The notes under the pieces are model-generated. The model had not been told where the DNA came from and searched no databases. It worked only from the letters and a program-made list of their open reading frames with translations. A stretch of DNA of 10,949 nucleotides from a bacterium (lineage in GTDB: Bacteria; Patescibacteriota; Patescibacteriia; Patescibacteriales; JAKAJF01), in NCBI GenBank assembly GCA_021813875.1, contig JAKAJF010000024.1:1-10949 (forward strand), in the 5' to 3' direction. The position numbers were made by a program, and so were the translations under genes. Positions within the stretch are counted from its first letter, which is position 1. Each line of letters opens with the position of its first letter. Below are positions 6,560 to 10,949 of the stretch, in pieces.

Positions 6560-6624
6560 TTAGGTGGTAGACGAAAGTGAAATAGTTTTTTTATTGAACG
6601 AAATAAATAATGTCTGCTACTTAA
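6560..6624 (+). ncRNA. Hairpin H3
   Basis: Outer stem TTAGGTGGTAGAC (6560-6572) with GTCTGCTACTTAA (6612-6624): 13 pairs, three G-U. Left arm gaaagtgaaata (6573-6584), inner GTT...AAC hairpin (6585-6599), GA (6600-6601), right arm aataaataat (6602-6611). It is the duplicate of H1. Confidence 0.83.
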
Positions 6625-6636
6625 TCTAATTTCCCC

Positions 6637-6701
6637 TTGGGTAGAAAGACGTTTACGTGACTGTCTCTTTAGGACGAGCCCGAGTTTGTCTTTCTGCCCA
6701 G
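6637..6701 (+). ncRNA. Hairpin H4
   Basis: Outer stem identical to H2 (6637-6650 with 6688-6701). Left arm gtttacgtgact (6651-6662), inner GTCT-cttta-GGAC (6663-6675), GA (6676-6677), right arm gcccgagttt (6678-6687). The arms share nothing obvious with those of H2. Confidence 0.88.
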
Positions 6702-6711
6702 CTCATATAAC

Positions 6712-6724
6712 AGGTCGAAGACCT
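6712..6724 (+). promoter_or_regulatory. Small hairpin before the IS110-like gene
   Basis: AGGTC-GAA-GACCT, five pairs with a GAA loop, ends 11 nt before the Shine-Dalgarno at 6736. It does not follow the plan of the large hairpins and may tune translation. Confidence 0.4.
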
Positions 6725-6735
6725 TTAATTTAAAC

Positions 6736-6741
6736 AGGAGG
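6736..6741 (+). promoter_or_regulatory. Strong Shine-Dalgarno of the IS110-like gene
   Basis: AGGAGG, 6 nt before the ATG at 6748. The neighbouring manC, secD, secF, RRM, proS and mreB starts lack such a site. Confidence 0.85.
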
Positions 6742-6747
6742 TAGCGG

Positions 6748-7965
6748 ATGAAAAGGATAGTCGCGATAGTGCACCGGATTAAAAATCCGGTCGAAGGTCA
6801 GGCCAGGCCGACCCTGGTGGCTGTAAAGGAAGGAGAGAAAATAAAGACTTTTGAGTTGGCGACCGAGCAGGACGAACTTGATTTCGTCCTTGGGATCCTG
6901 CCGACCGGCATGCGCAAGGTGAAAGAAGGAGAATATCCTGACGTCAATCTTTATCCCGAAAGGCATATTGAGCGGGATAAGGTGAACGGCAACCCCAAGA
7001 GAGTGCCGGCCGGTTACGACGGATTAAGGCCCGGCGATACGCTCGTCATGGCCCTCGGCGGGTCGGGTGACCGCATGGCCTACGCCGCCCATCGCCAGCT
7101 TAAAGACCTGGGCGGCCGTGTCATGAGGATTGCGCCATTCCTCCTTAAGGAGAAAAGGAAGGGAGAAAAGGAGGAAGATCATCTTCTGCTTCTGAATCTC
7201 TTCCGCGAGGGAGAGACGCTTTTCCAGGAGATGACTGACCGCGATTTGGACCTCATCCGCGTACGCGAAGCGTATTTCGCGCGCACGGAGGCCATGAAAG
7301 CGAGGATCGGTTGCGAGCAGCGCTTAAGGCAGCGTTTCATCGGACGTGTCTTCCTCACAGAGAACATGTACCCCGAGGGCAGGCTCGAGGACGAGTACGA
7401 CAGCCTTAAGGCCAACGACAAGATTCTGCAGGCGCTGCTCCAGGAGGAAAGGCGCCGCGAAGCTGAGCTTAAACAGGCGGTCCGGCGGCTTACAGTCTGG
7501 GAGGAGATTTTCGAGCCCCTTGAAGGAGTGGGCGAGATGATCGCAGCCCGATTGGTCGTCGCTATCGGCGACATCCGCCGCTTCAAGACCGACGCCCAGC
7601 TCAAGAAATTCTGCGGTGTACATGTGCTCCCGGACGGGAAATTCGTCCGCAGGAGGAGTGGGGAAGTCGCAAATTGGCACCCGGAGGCGAGGCAAGCGCT
7701 TTATCTCCTCGGCGACCAGTTTAACCGCAGGCCGGAGTCGGTCTGGGGGAAGAAGCTCAGGGAGTACAAGCGCAGGTTCCGGGAGAAATATCCGGAGCCT
7801 GTCGAGACTCCGGGAGCCGGCGGCAGGAAGGTTAAGAAGTATACGGACGGCCACATCCACAAGATGGCCACCTGGCGGACCATCACCAAGTTCGTCGAGT
7901 GGCTGCATCACGAGTGGAGCCGCCTGGAAGTCCCGGAAGGAAAGAAGGTGGAAGTGGCTGGCTAA
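6748..7965 (+). CDS. IS110-family (Transposase_20) recombinase-like protein, divergent
   Basis: A 405-residue protein with the domain order of IS110 transposases. The N-terminal part is a poor match to their RuvC-like DEDD domain: TLVMALGGSGDRMAYAAHRQLKDLGGRVMRIAP (98 onward) is laid out like the 'vvvEatG...L...G..v..vnp' region, and EKEEDHLLLLNLFREGE (140-156) like the KTDxxDA region. A basic helical linker (about 210-250) leads to EPLEGVGEMIAARLVVAIGD (256-275), the helix-hairpin-helix start of Transposase_20, and then FCGVHVLP...RRRSGEVANWHPEARQALY (288-319). The first catalytic Asp (VAIVHRIK in place of 'GIDvsk'), the Glu and one Asp are not found. The usual nucleophilic Ser lies in a short-gap SSG motif that I cannot place; S304 is the only candidate. 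It may be an RNA-guided DNA-binding protein without, or with altered, catalysis. It is flanked by nine guide-like hairpins. Confidence 0.72.
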   Translation: MKRIVAIVHRIKNPVEGQARPTLVAVKEGEKIKTFELATEQDELDFVLGILPTGMRKVKEGEYPDVNLYPERHIERDKVNGNPKRVPAGYDGLRPGDTLVMALGGSGDRMAYAAHRQLKDLGGRVMRIAPFLLKEKRKGEKEEDHLLLLNLFREGETLFQEMTDRDLDLIRVREAYFARTEAMKARIGCEQRLRQRFIGRVFLTENMYPEGRLEDEYDSLKANDKILQALLQEERRREAELKQAVRRLTVWEEIFEPLEGVGEMIAARLVVAIGDIRRFKTDAQLKKFCGVHVLPDGKFVRRRSGEVANWHPEARQALYLLGDQFNRRPESVWGKKLREYKRRFREKYPEPVETPGAGGRKVKKYTDGHIHKMATWRTITKFVEWLHHEWSRLEVPEGKKVEVAG

Positions 7966-7993
7966 TGGAGAATGTCAGTTGCCGCTTCTCAAA

Positions 7994-8053
7994 GAGGCCG
8001 GAAGACGAATCGCCACGTGTTATAAAACGAAAAGACAATTGTCTTCCGGCCTC
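7994..8053 (+). ncRNA. Hairpin H5
   Basis: Outer stem GAGGCCGGAAGAC (7994-8006) with GTCTTCCGGCCTC (8041-8053), 13 perfect pairs. Left arm gaatcgccacgt (8007-8018), inner GTT-ataa-AAC (8019-8028), GA (8029-8030), right arm aaagacaatt (8031-8040). Confidence 0.85.
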
Positions 8054-8067
8054 ACTCCAAACAGATA

Positions 8068-8132
8068 AGCCGCTCGCGACGTTCTTGACGGTGCGTAAAT
8101 TTTCCGCGATGGTTTTTCTGTCGCGAGCGGCT
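8068..8132 (+). ncRNA. Hairpin H6
   Basis: Outer stem AGCCGCTCGCGAC (8068-8080) with GTCGCGAGCGGCT (8120-8132), 13 perfect pairs. Left arm gttcttgacggt (8081-8092), inner GCG...CGC hairpin (8093-8107), GA (8108-8109), right arm tggtttttct (8110-8119). Confidence 0.85.
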
Positions 8133-8140
8133 CCAAAAAA

Positions 8141-8204
8141 GCTTGGTAGTTGACGAGGGATCCGATGTGCTTAGCACGAGAATGGAAGTGTTTACTGCCC
8201 GAGC
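8141..8204 (+). ncRNA. Hairpin H7 (imperfect stem)
   Basis: Outer stem 8141-8154 with 8190-8204: ten aligned positions with one T-T mismatch and two G-U pairs, then a bulged C8200 and four more pairs. Left arm gagggatccgat (8155-8166), inner GTGC-tta-GCAC (8167-8177), GA (8178-8179), right arm gaatggaagt (8180-8189). It ends in GTT instead of GTC. The least regular of the nine, but the spacing rule holds exactly. Confidence 0.7.
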
Positions 8205-8212
8205 CCTAAATT

Positions 8213-8276
8213 CAATTTCCGCGAAGACGAAGCTTGCTTTGTTTTTAAACGAAAATTCCGCTGTCTTCGCGGATTG
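8213..8276 (+). ncRNA. Hairpin H8
   Basis: Outer stem TCCGCGAAGAC (8218-8228) with GTCTTCGCGGA (8263-8273), 11 perfect pairs, plus CAA/TTG across a TT bulge. Left arm gaagcttgcttt (8229-8240), inner GTT-ttta-AAC (8241-8250), GA (8251-8252), right arm aaattccgct (8253-8262). Confidence 0.84.
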
Positions 8277-8286
8277 CTCTTTATAT

Positions 8287-8354
8287 AGTTGGTTGGACGA
8301 TTAGATTCCTGCCATGTTGGTGTTCACGGCGAATGTTGCGGTGTCCGACAAACT
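8287..8354 (+). ncRNA. Hairpin H9
   Basis: Outer stem 8287-8298 with 8343-8354: 11 pairs including one G-U, and one G-A mismatch. Left arm gattagattcct (8299-8310), a larger inner hairpin GCC...GGC (8311-8330), GA (8331-8332), right arm atgttgcggt (8333-8342). Confidence 0.75.
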
Positions 8355-8361
8355 CTTTATA

Positions 8362-8394
8362 ACCGTATTATTTAAAATAATACGGTCTTTTTTT
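8362..8394 (+). terminator. Terminator of the hairpin / IS110-like locus
   Basis: ACCGTATTATT (8362-8372), loop TAA, AATAATACGGT (8376-8386), then C and seven T (8388-8394). It closes the locus that began at the 6345 promoter. Confidence 0.9.
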
Positions 8395-8402
8395 ATAAAA
8401 AA

Positions 8403-8421
8403 TCACTTTTGACAAAAGTGA
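8403..8421. promoter_or_regulatory. Perfect palindrome over the proS -35 box
   Basis: TCACTTTT (8403-8410), centre GAC, AAAAGTGA (8414-8421). The perfect 8-bp arms straddle the TTGACA at 8409-8414, a position suited to an operator, but chance in AT-rich DNA is possible. Confidence 0.4.
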
Positions 8422-8438
8422 GTCATTTAGGGTAAACT
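8409..8438 (+). promoter_or_regulatory. Predicted promoter of proS
   Basis: TTGACA (8409-8414), 18 nt, TAAACT (8433-8438, 4 of 6). It gives a leader of about 95 nt before the ATG at 8542. Confidence 0.6.
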
Positions 8439-8458
8439 AAATAAATAAAAAACTCATT

Positions 8459-8532
8459 GTCATCCTGAGCGAAGCGAAGGATCTTGTGGGCTACAACAAC
8501 GGGATTTTTCTGCCTGTCGGCCTCAGAATGAC
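8459..8532. repeat. REP-like palindromic repeat in the proS leader
   Basis: GTCATCCTGAG (8459-8469) and CTCAGAATGAC (8522-8532) are inverted arms with one mismatch. The left part continues as cgaagcgaaggatc, an arrangement seen as a dispersed 'GTCATyCTGAGCGAAGCGAAG' repeat in many unrelated bacterial genomes. ATCCT (8462-8466) and AGGAT (8478-8482) give an alternative small hairpin. It ends 9 nt before the proS start. Confidence 0.6.
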
Positions 8533-8541
8533 GGTTATTTT

Positions 8542-9789
8542 ATGCGCCAATCCAAGCTTTTCACCAAGACGATCAAGGAGCTTCCCAAGGACGAGACCAG
8601 CTTCAACGCCCAGGCCCTGATGCGGGCCGGTTTTATCGACAAGGTGGCCGCCGGCATCTATGCCATGCTGCCTCTGGGCTACCGGGTGCTTAATAAGATT
8701 TCCGACATCATCAGGGAAGAGATGGACGCCATCGGCGGCCAGGAGATCTTCATGCCCGCCCTTCTGCCCAAGGAGCTTTGGCAGAGGACCAACCGTTGGG
8801 AGAATTTCGATGTCCTCTTCAAGATCATGGGCACGGACAAGAAGGAGTACGCCCTGGGGGCGACGCATGAAGAGATCGTCACGCCCCTGGTCAAGAAACA
8901 GGTGCTTTCCTACAAGGACCTGCCGGTCGCCGTCTATCAGATCCAGACCAAATTCAGGAACGAGCTCCGAGCCAAGGCCGGCCTTATCCGCGGCCGGGAA
9001 TTTTCCATGAAAGATCTGTACTCTTTCCATAAGAGCGAAGATGATCTGAATGAATATTATAAGATCGCGCAAAAGGCTTATTTCAAGATCTTCGAACGCT
9101 TCGGGCTTCTGGATCGCACTTATCTGACCTTCGCTTCCGGCGGCGCCTTTTCCAAATATTCCCATGAATTCCAGACTCTGGCGGAGAACGGGGAAGATAC
9201 CATCTATATCTGCGACAATTGTGACATCGCCATCAATAAAGAAATCATCGACGAGCAGAAAAAATGCCCTAATTGCGGCAACGACGACTTCCGTGTCGAG
9301 AAGGCGGTCGAAGTCGGCAATATTTTCAAATTAGGCACCCGTTTTTCCAAGCCCTTCGGTTTCAAATTTGCCGACGAGGAAGGCAAGCAGCACGACGTGA
9401 TCATGGGCTGTTATGGCATGGGTCCGACCAGGGTCATGGCTACGATCGTGGAAGTCCATCATGATGACAAAGGCATCATCTGGCCCGAAGAGGTGGCCCC
9501 TTACAGGATCCATCTGATCAGCCTCAAGGGCAAGAATGATCCGGCTCGCGTCGCCGAAGCGGCGGAAAAGATCTATCAGGACCTTGTAAAGAACGGCCTG
9601 GAAGTCTTGTTCGACGATCGGGAGACGAGCGCTGGAGAGAAATTCGCCGATGCCGACCTGATCGGCTGCCCATATCGCCTGATTGTGAGCGAGAAGACTT
9701 TGGCGGCCGCCTCTATCGAGCTTAAGACAAGGAAGGACGGGAAAGCGGAACTGATCCCATTGGATGGAGTGTTGAAGAAGCTTAAATAA
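8542..9789 (+). CDS. proS: Prolyl-tRNA synthetase, short form without the INS editing domain
   Basis: A 415-residue class II aminoacyl-tRNA synthetase that charges tRNA-Pro. It has the motif 1 region (IIREEMDAIGGQEIFMPALLP), GATHEE, motif 2 (FRNELRAKAGLIRGREFSMKDLYSFH), EKAVEVGNIF, motif 3 (MGCYGMGPTRVMATIVE) and the C-terminal anticodon-binding domain (about 320-415, with DDRETSAGEKFADADLIGCP). Most bacterial ProRS are about 570 residues, with a roughly 180-residue INS domain that removes mischarged alanine between motifs 2 and 3. Here that place holds only a short segment with C224-x2-C227 and C242-x2-C245, probably a zinc ribbon. The ATG at 8542 gives the standard MRQSKLF start but has no Shine-Dalgarno. 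No trans-editing protein is seen in the window. Confidence 0.95.
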   Translation: MRQSKLFTKTIKELPKDETSFNAQALMRAGFIDKVAAGIYAMLPLGYRVLNKISDIIREEMDAIGGQEIFMPALLPKELWQRTNRWENFDVLFKIMGTDKKEYALGATHEEIVTPLVKKQVLSYKDLPVAVYQIQTKFRNELRAKAGLIRGREFSMKDLYSFHKSEDDLNEYYKIAQKAYFKIFERFGLLDRTYLTFASGGAFSKYSHEFQTLAENGEDTIYICDNCDIAINKEIIDEQKKCPNCGNDDFRVEKAVEVGNIFKLGTRFSKPFGFKFADEEGKQHDVIMGCYGMGPTRVMATIVEVHHDDKGIIWPEEVAPYRIHLISLKGKNDPARVAEAAEKIYQDLVKNGLEVLFDDRETSAGEKFADADLIGCPYRLIVSEKTLAAASIELKTRKDGKAELIPLDGVLKKLK

Positions 9790-9805
9790 AGCTGCGCTAG
9801 GCCTT

Positions 9806-9911
9806 ACTTTTTGTAACCAAAAAGTAACCAAAAAGTTTTGGGGCCCTCAATTCGCTATCACTTTGATTATTCTTTATTTATATTCGCTTGGCGCTCAGTT
9901 CGGCCCCCAAA
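9806..9911. repeat. Intergenic palindromic repeat element
   Basis: The gap after proS is filled by repeats. ACTTTTTG-TAAC-CAAAAAGT (9806-9825) is a perfect 8-bp inverted repeat. AACCAAAAAGT occurs twice in tandem (9815-9825, 9826-9836). TTTTGGGGCC (9836-9845) is matched at a distance by GGCCCCCAAA (9902-9911). The pattern resembles dispersed non-coding palindromes found in many bacteria. The first hairpin may also end proS transcription. Confidence 0.5.
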
Positions 9912-9978
9912 CCCCTTGGCTTTTGAAAACAACCTTTAAAAACTTACAGATAAGACAATTAGGGGGTTGAAATTTTCT

Positions 9979-10443
9979 ATGACTAAATACGAGATATATT
10001 CACTTATTATACAAAGTGCCACAGTATTAGCGGCGAGCGTCTTCGCTATTTGGCAAATTTTTATTAACCTACGCTTGAAGAAATTAAATGATTTTGTCGC
10101 TGTCGCTATAGTTCCAGAAAGTAGCAGCATAAAAGTACTAAATACCGGGAAAATAAATCTTTATATTCATGGTTTTGAAATAAATGGGACTGTTAAACTT
10201 TTTGATAGAGGCAGGCTGCTTTCAGCAGGCAGTCTAGATTCTGCATATTATTGGCTGCCAATTGATAGTGCACCTCATAGTGGAATTTTTAATATAAAAG
10301 TTTGGATTACAGATGAATATGGTAAAAAATATATTACCCTTGGACAAGGGGAAAGTATAGAACGCAACAGCAACGAAATTGAAGTACGAGTGTGGACTCT
10401 AAAAACGCATAAAGAGAAATGGAGTTTTTCAAAAAGCTTTTAG
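9979..10443 (+). CDS. Hypothetical protein with one N-terminal membrane helix
   Basis: A 154-residue protein that I do not recognise. Residues about 8-30 form one hydrophobic helix followed by LRLKK, so the N-terminus is probably outside and the rest cytoplasmic by the positive-inside rule. The remainder (about 36-154) is rich in beta-type residues and ends in a basic, aromatic stretch; it could be a small beta-sandwich, but no motif supports a name. I prefer the ATG at 9979; a TTG at 9967 in frame would add four residues and sits directly against the AGGGGG at 9961-9966, which is too close to serve it. The gene is clearly more AT-rich than its neighbours, with codons such as ATA and AAA common. 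It lies between a repeat element and mreB, which suggests recent arrival. Confidence 0.65.
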   Translation: MTKYEIYSLIIQSATVLAASVFAIWQIFINLRLKKLNDFVAVAIVPESSSIKVLNTGKINLYIHGFEINGTVKLFDRGRLLSAGSLDSAYYWLPIDSAPHSGIFNIKVWITDEYGKKYITLGQGESIERNSNEIEVRVWTLKTHKEKWSFSKSF

Positions 10444-10485
10444 AATTAGAAATTTGAATTATTTTAAAATTAAAAATTTTTATAG

Positions 10486-10949
10486 ATGTTCAATAATTTT
10501 TTGGGGAAATTCAGCAAGGATCTGGGGATCGATCTGGGCACGAGAAATACCCTCGTCTATACTCCGGAGAAAGGGATCGTCATCAACGAACCGTCGGTCG
10601 TAGCCGTCAACATGCGCACCGACGAAATTTTAGCCGTGGGTGAAGACGCGCGCAGGATGATCGGCAAGACCCCGAGCCACATCCAGGCCATCAAGCCTTT
10701 GGTCGACGGGGTGATCTCCGATTTCGAAGTGACGGAAAAGATGCTCAAATATTTCATCAATAAGGTCCATAGCGACGGTTTCGCCCTGGCTCCCAGGCCG
10801 AGGGTGGTGATCGGCATCCCTTTGGACGTCACCGAGGTGGAAAAGAAGGCGGTGGAAGATGCCGCCAAGTCGGCTGGCGCGCGCCAGGTCTTCTTGATTG
10901 AGGAATCGATGGCCGCCGCCATCGGCGCCCGGCTGCCGGTCTCGGAGGC
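10486..10949 (+). CDS. mreB: Rod shape-determining protein MreB (5' part)
   Basis: The first 154 residues of the bacterial actin homologue MreB; the gene runs off the window (the full protein is usually about 330-350). Visible are the phosphate-1 loop DLGIDLGTRNTLVY (12-25), GIVINEPSVVAV, LAVGEDARRMIGKTP, IKPLVDGVISDFEVTEKML, PRPRVVIGIP and IEESMAAAIGARLPVSEG. MreB polymerises with ATP under the membrane and directs cell-wall synthesis along the cell. Two small departures from the common sequence are GTR for GTA at residue 20 and EES for EEP before MAAAIGA. The ATG at 10486 is preceded by a very AT-rich stretch without a Shine-Dalgarno or a clear promoter. Confidence 0.95.
   Translation, partial: MFNNFLGKFSKDLGIDLGTRNTLVYTPEKGIVINEPSVVAVNMRTDEILAVGEDARRMIGKTPSHIQAIKPLVDGVISDFEVTEKMLKYFINKVHSDGFALAPRPRVVIGIPLDVTEVEKKAVEDAAKSAGARQVFLIEESMAAAIGARLPVSE

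Larger units (their letters stand above)
6406..6701 (+). ncRNA. Upstream structured RNA: four guide-like hairpins in two duplicated pairs
   Basis: Four hairpins (H1 6406-6468, H2 6480-6544, H3 6560-6624, H4 6637-6701) fill the space between the promoter and the IS110-like gene. H1+H2 and H3+H4 are two copies of a unit of about 155 bp with similar linkers (TTTAATTCCCC and TCTAATTTCCCC). Each hairpin has a 13-14 bp outer stem ending in GAC/GTC, a left arm of 12-13 nt, a small inner hairpin, GA, and a right arm of exactly 10 nt. Stems are conserved between the copies; arms are not. This is how a guide RNA would be expected to diversify. Related two-loop RNAs (bridge RNAs) lie in the left non-coding end of IS110 elements. 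Confidence 0.85.
7994..8354 (+). ncRNA. Downstream structured RNA: five guide-like hairpins
   Basis: Starting 28 nt after the IS110-like stop, five hairpins (H5-H9) follow one another with 8-14 nt linkers and end 7 nt before a terminator. All keep the plan of the upstream four: stem ending in GAC, a 12-nt left arm, inner hairpin, GA, a 10-nt right arm, then GTC (GTT in H7). Their outer stems are all different in sequence, unlike the upstream copies, so the shared feature is structure. The five probably belong to the same transcript as the gene. The 28-nt gap at 7966-7993 has only a weak GAGAA/TTCTC pair. Confidence 0.82.

Noticed and set aside
6585..6599. T run in the inner hairpin of H3 as a terminator
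   Set aside because: No stable GC-containing stem precedes the T run; it sits inside the loop of a larger hairpin of the common plan.
7616..8068. Second + strand frame overlapping the end of the IS110-like gene and H5
   Set aside because: It is a Ser/Arg-rich out-of-frame translation that runs through a conserved hairpin, with no coding signal.
6406..8354. CRISPR array or simple tandem repeats
   Set aside because: Units have no constant direct repeat; stems differ and what is shared is the fold and fixed distances. No cas genes are present.
6406..8354. H/ACA-like pseudouridylation guide RNAs
   Set aside because: Two-armed internal loops are similar, but no ANANNA or ACA box is seen, such guides are not known in bacteria, and the adjacent gene is a recombinase relative.
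9967..9978. TTG start for the hypothetical membrane protein
   Set aside because: The AGGGGG touches this codon, leaving no spacing; the ATG at 9979 fits better.

Overview
The window looks like a piece of chromosome from a candidate phyla radiation (Patescibacteria, Parcubacteria-like) bacterium. This rests on gene content and style: a short prolyl-tRNA synthetase without the usual bacterial insertion domain, small compact genes, several housekeeping genes with no visible Shine-Dalgarno, near-consensus TTGACA/TATAAT promoters, and an IS110-like protein of a type I associate with these bacteria. TGA is used as a stop (451-453), which argues against the recoded Gracilibacteria/Absconditabacteria. 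The assignment is an inference; no marker gene here settles it.

Layout, left to right, with all complete genes on the + strand: the tail of a probable methyltransferase (1-129); a MazG-like NTP pyrophosphohydrolase (130-453); a terminator; a RelA/SpoT-type HD hydrolase (546-1154); a terminator; a promoter and mannose-1-phosphate guanylyltransferase/mannose-6-phosphate isomerase (1235-2605); a promoter and the secD-secF operon (2701-5706), whose SecD carries parvulin prolyl-isomerase domains inserted in its periplasmic part; a terminator; a consensus promoter with a long leader and an RRM RNA-binding protein (5964-6290) with a strong terminator. Then comes the unusual locus (6345-8394). After it come proS (8542-9789), a palindromic repeat, an AT-rich one-helix membrane protein of unknown function (9979-10443), and the start of mreB (10486-end).

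The most interesting region is 6345-8394. It has its own promoter, four structured hairpins, an IS110/Transposase_20-like protein with a strong Shine-Dalgarno, five more hairpins, and a terminator. All nine hairpins follow one plan: an outer stem of about 10-14 bp closing on GAC/GTC (GTT in H7), a left arm of 12 nt (13 in one), a small inner hairpin, an invariant GA, and a right arm of exactly 10 nt. Arm sequences differ in every copy. The two upstream pairs are a duplicated unit of about 155 bp whose stem differences all keep pairing (G-U wobbles and one full compensatory change), so the structure works as RNA. A two-armed internal loop next to an IS110-family recombinase resembles the target- and donor-binding loops of IS110 bridge RNAs. 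Here, however, there are nine loops rather than two, and the protein seems to lack several catalytic residues. I propose a multi-guide, possibly domesticated, RNA-guided DNA-binding or recombination system; function is unproven.

The remaining genes serve ordinary functions: nucleotide pool cleaning and alarmone turnover, surface sugar nucleotide synthesis, Sec protein export with built-in folding help, RNA binding, translation and cell shape.
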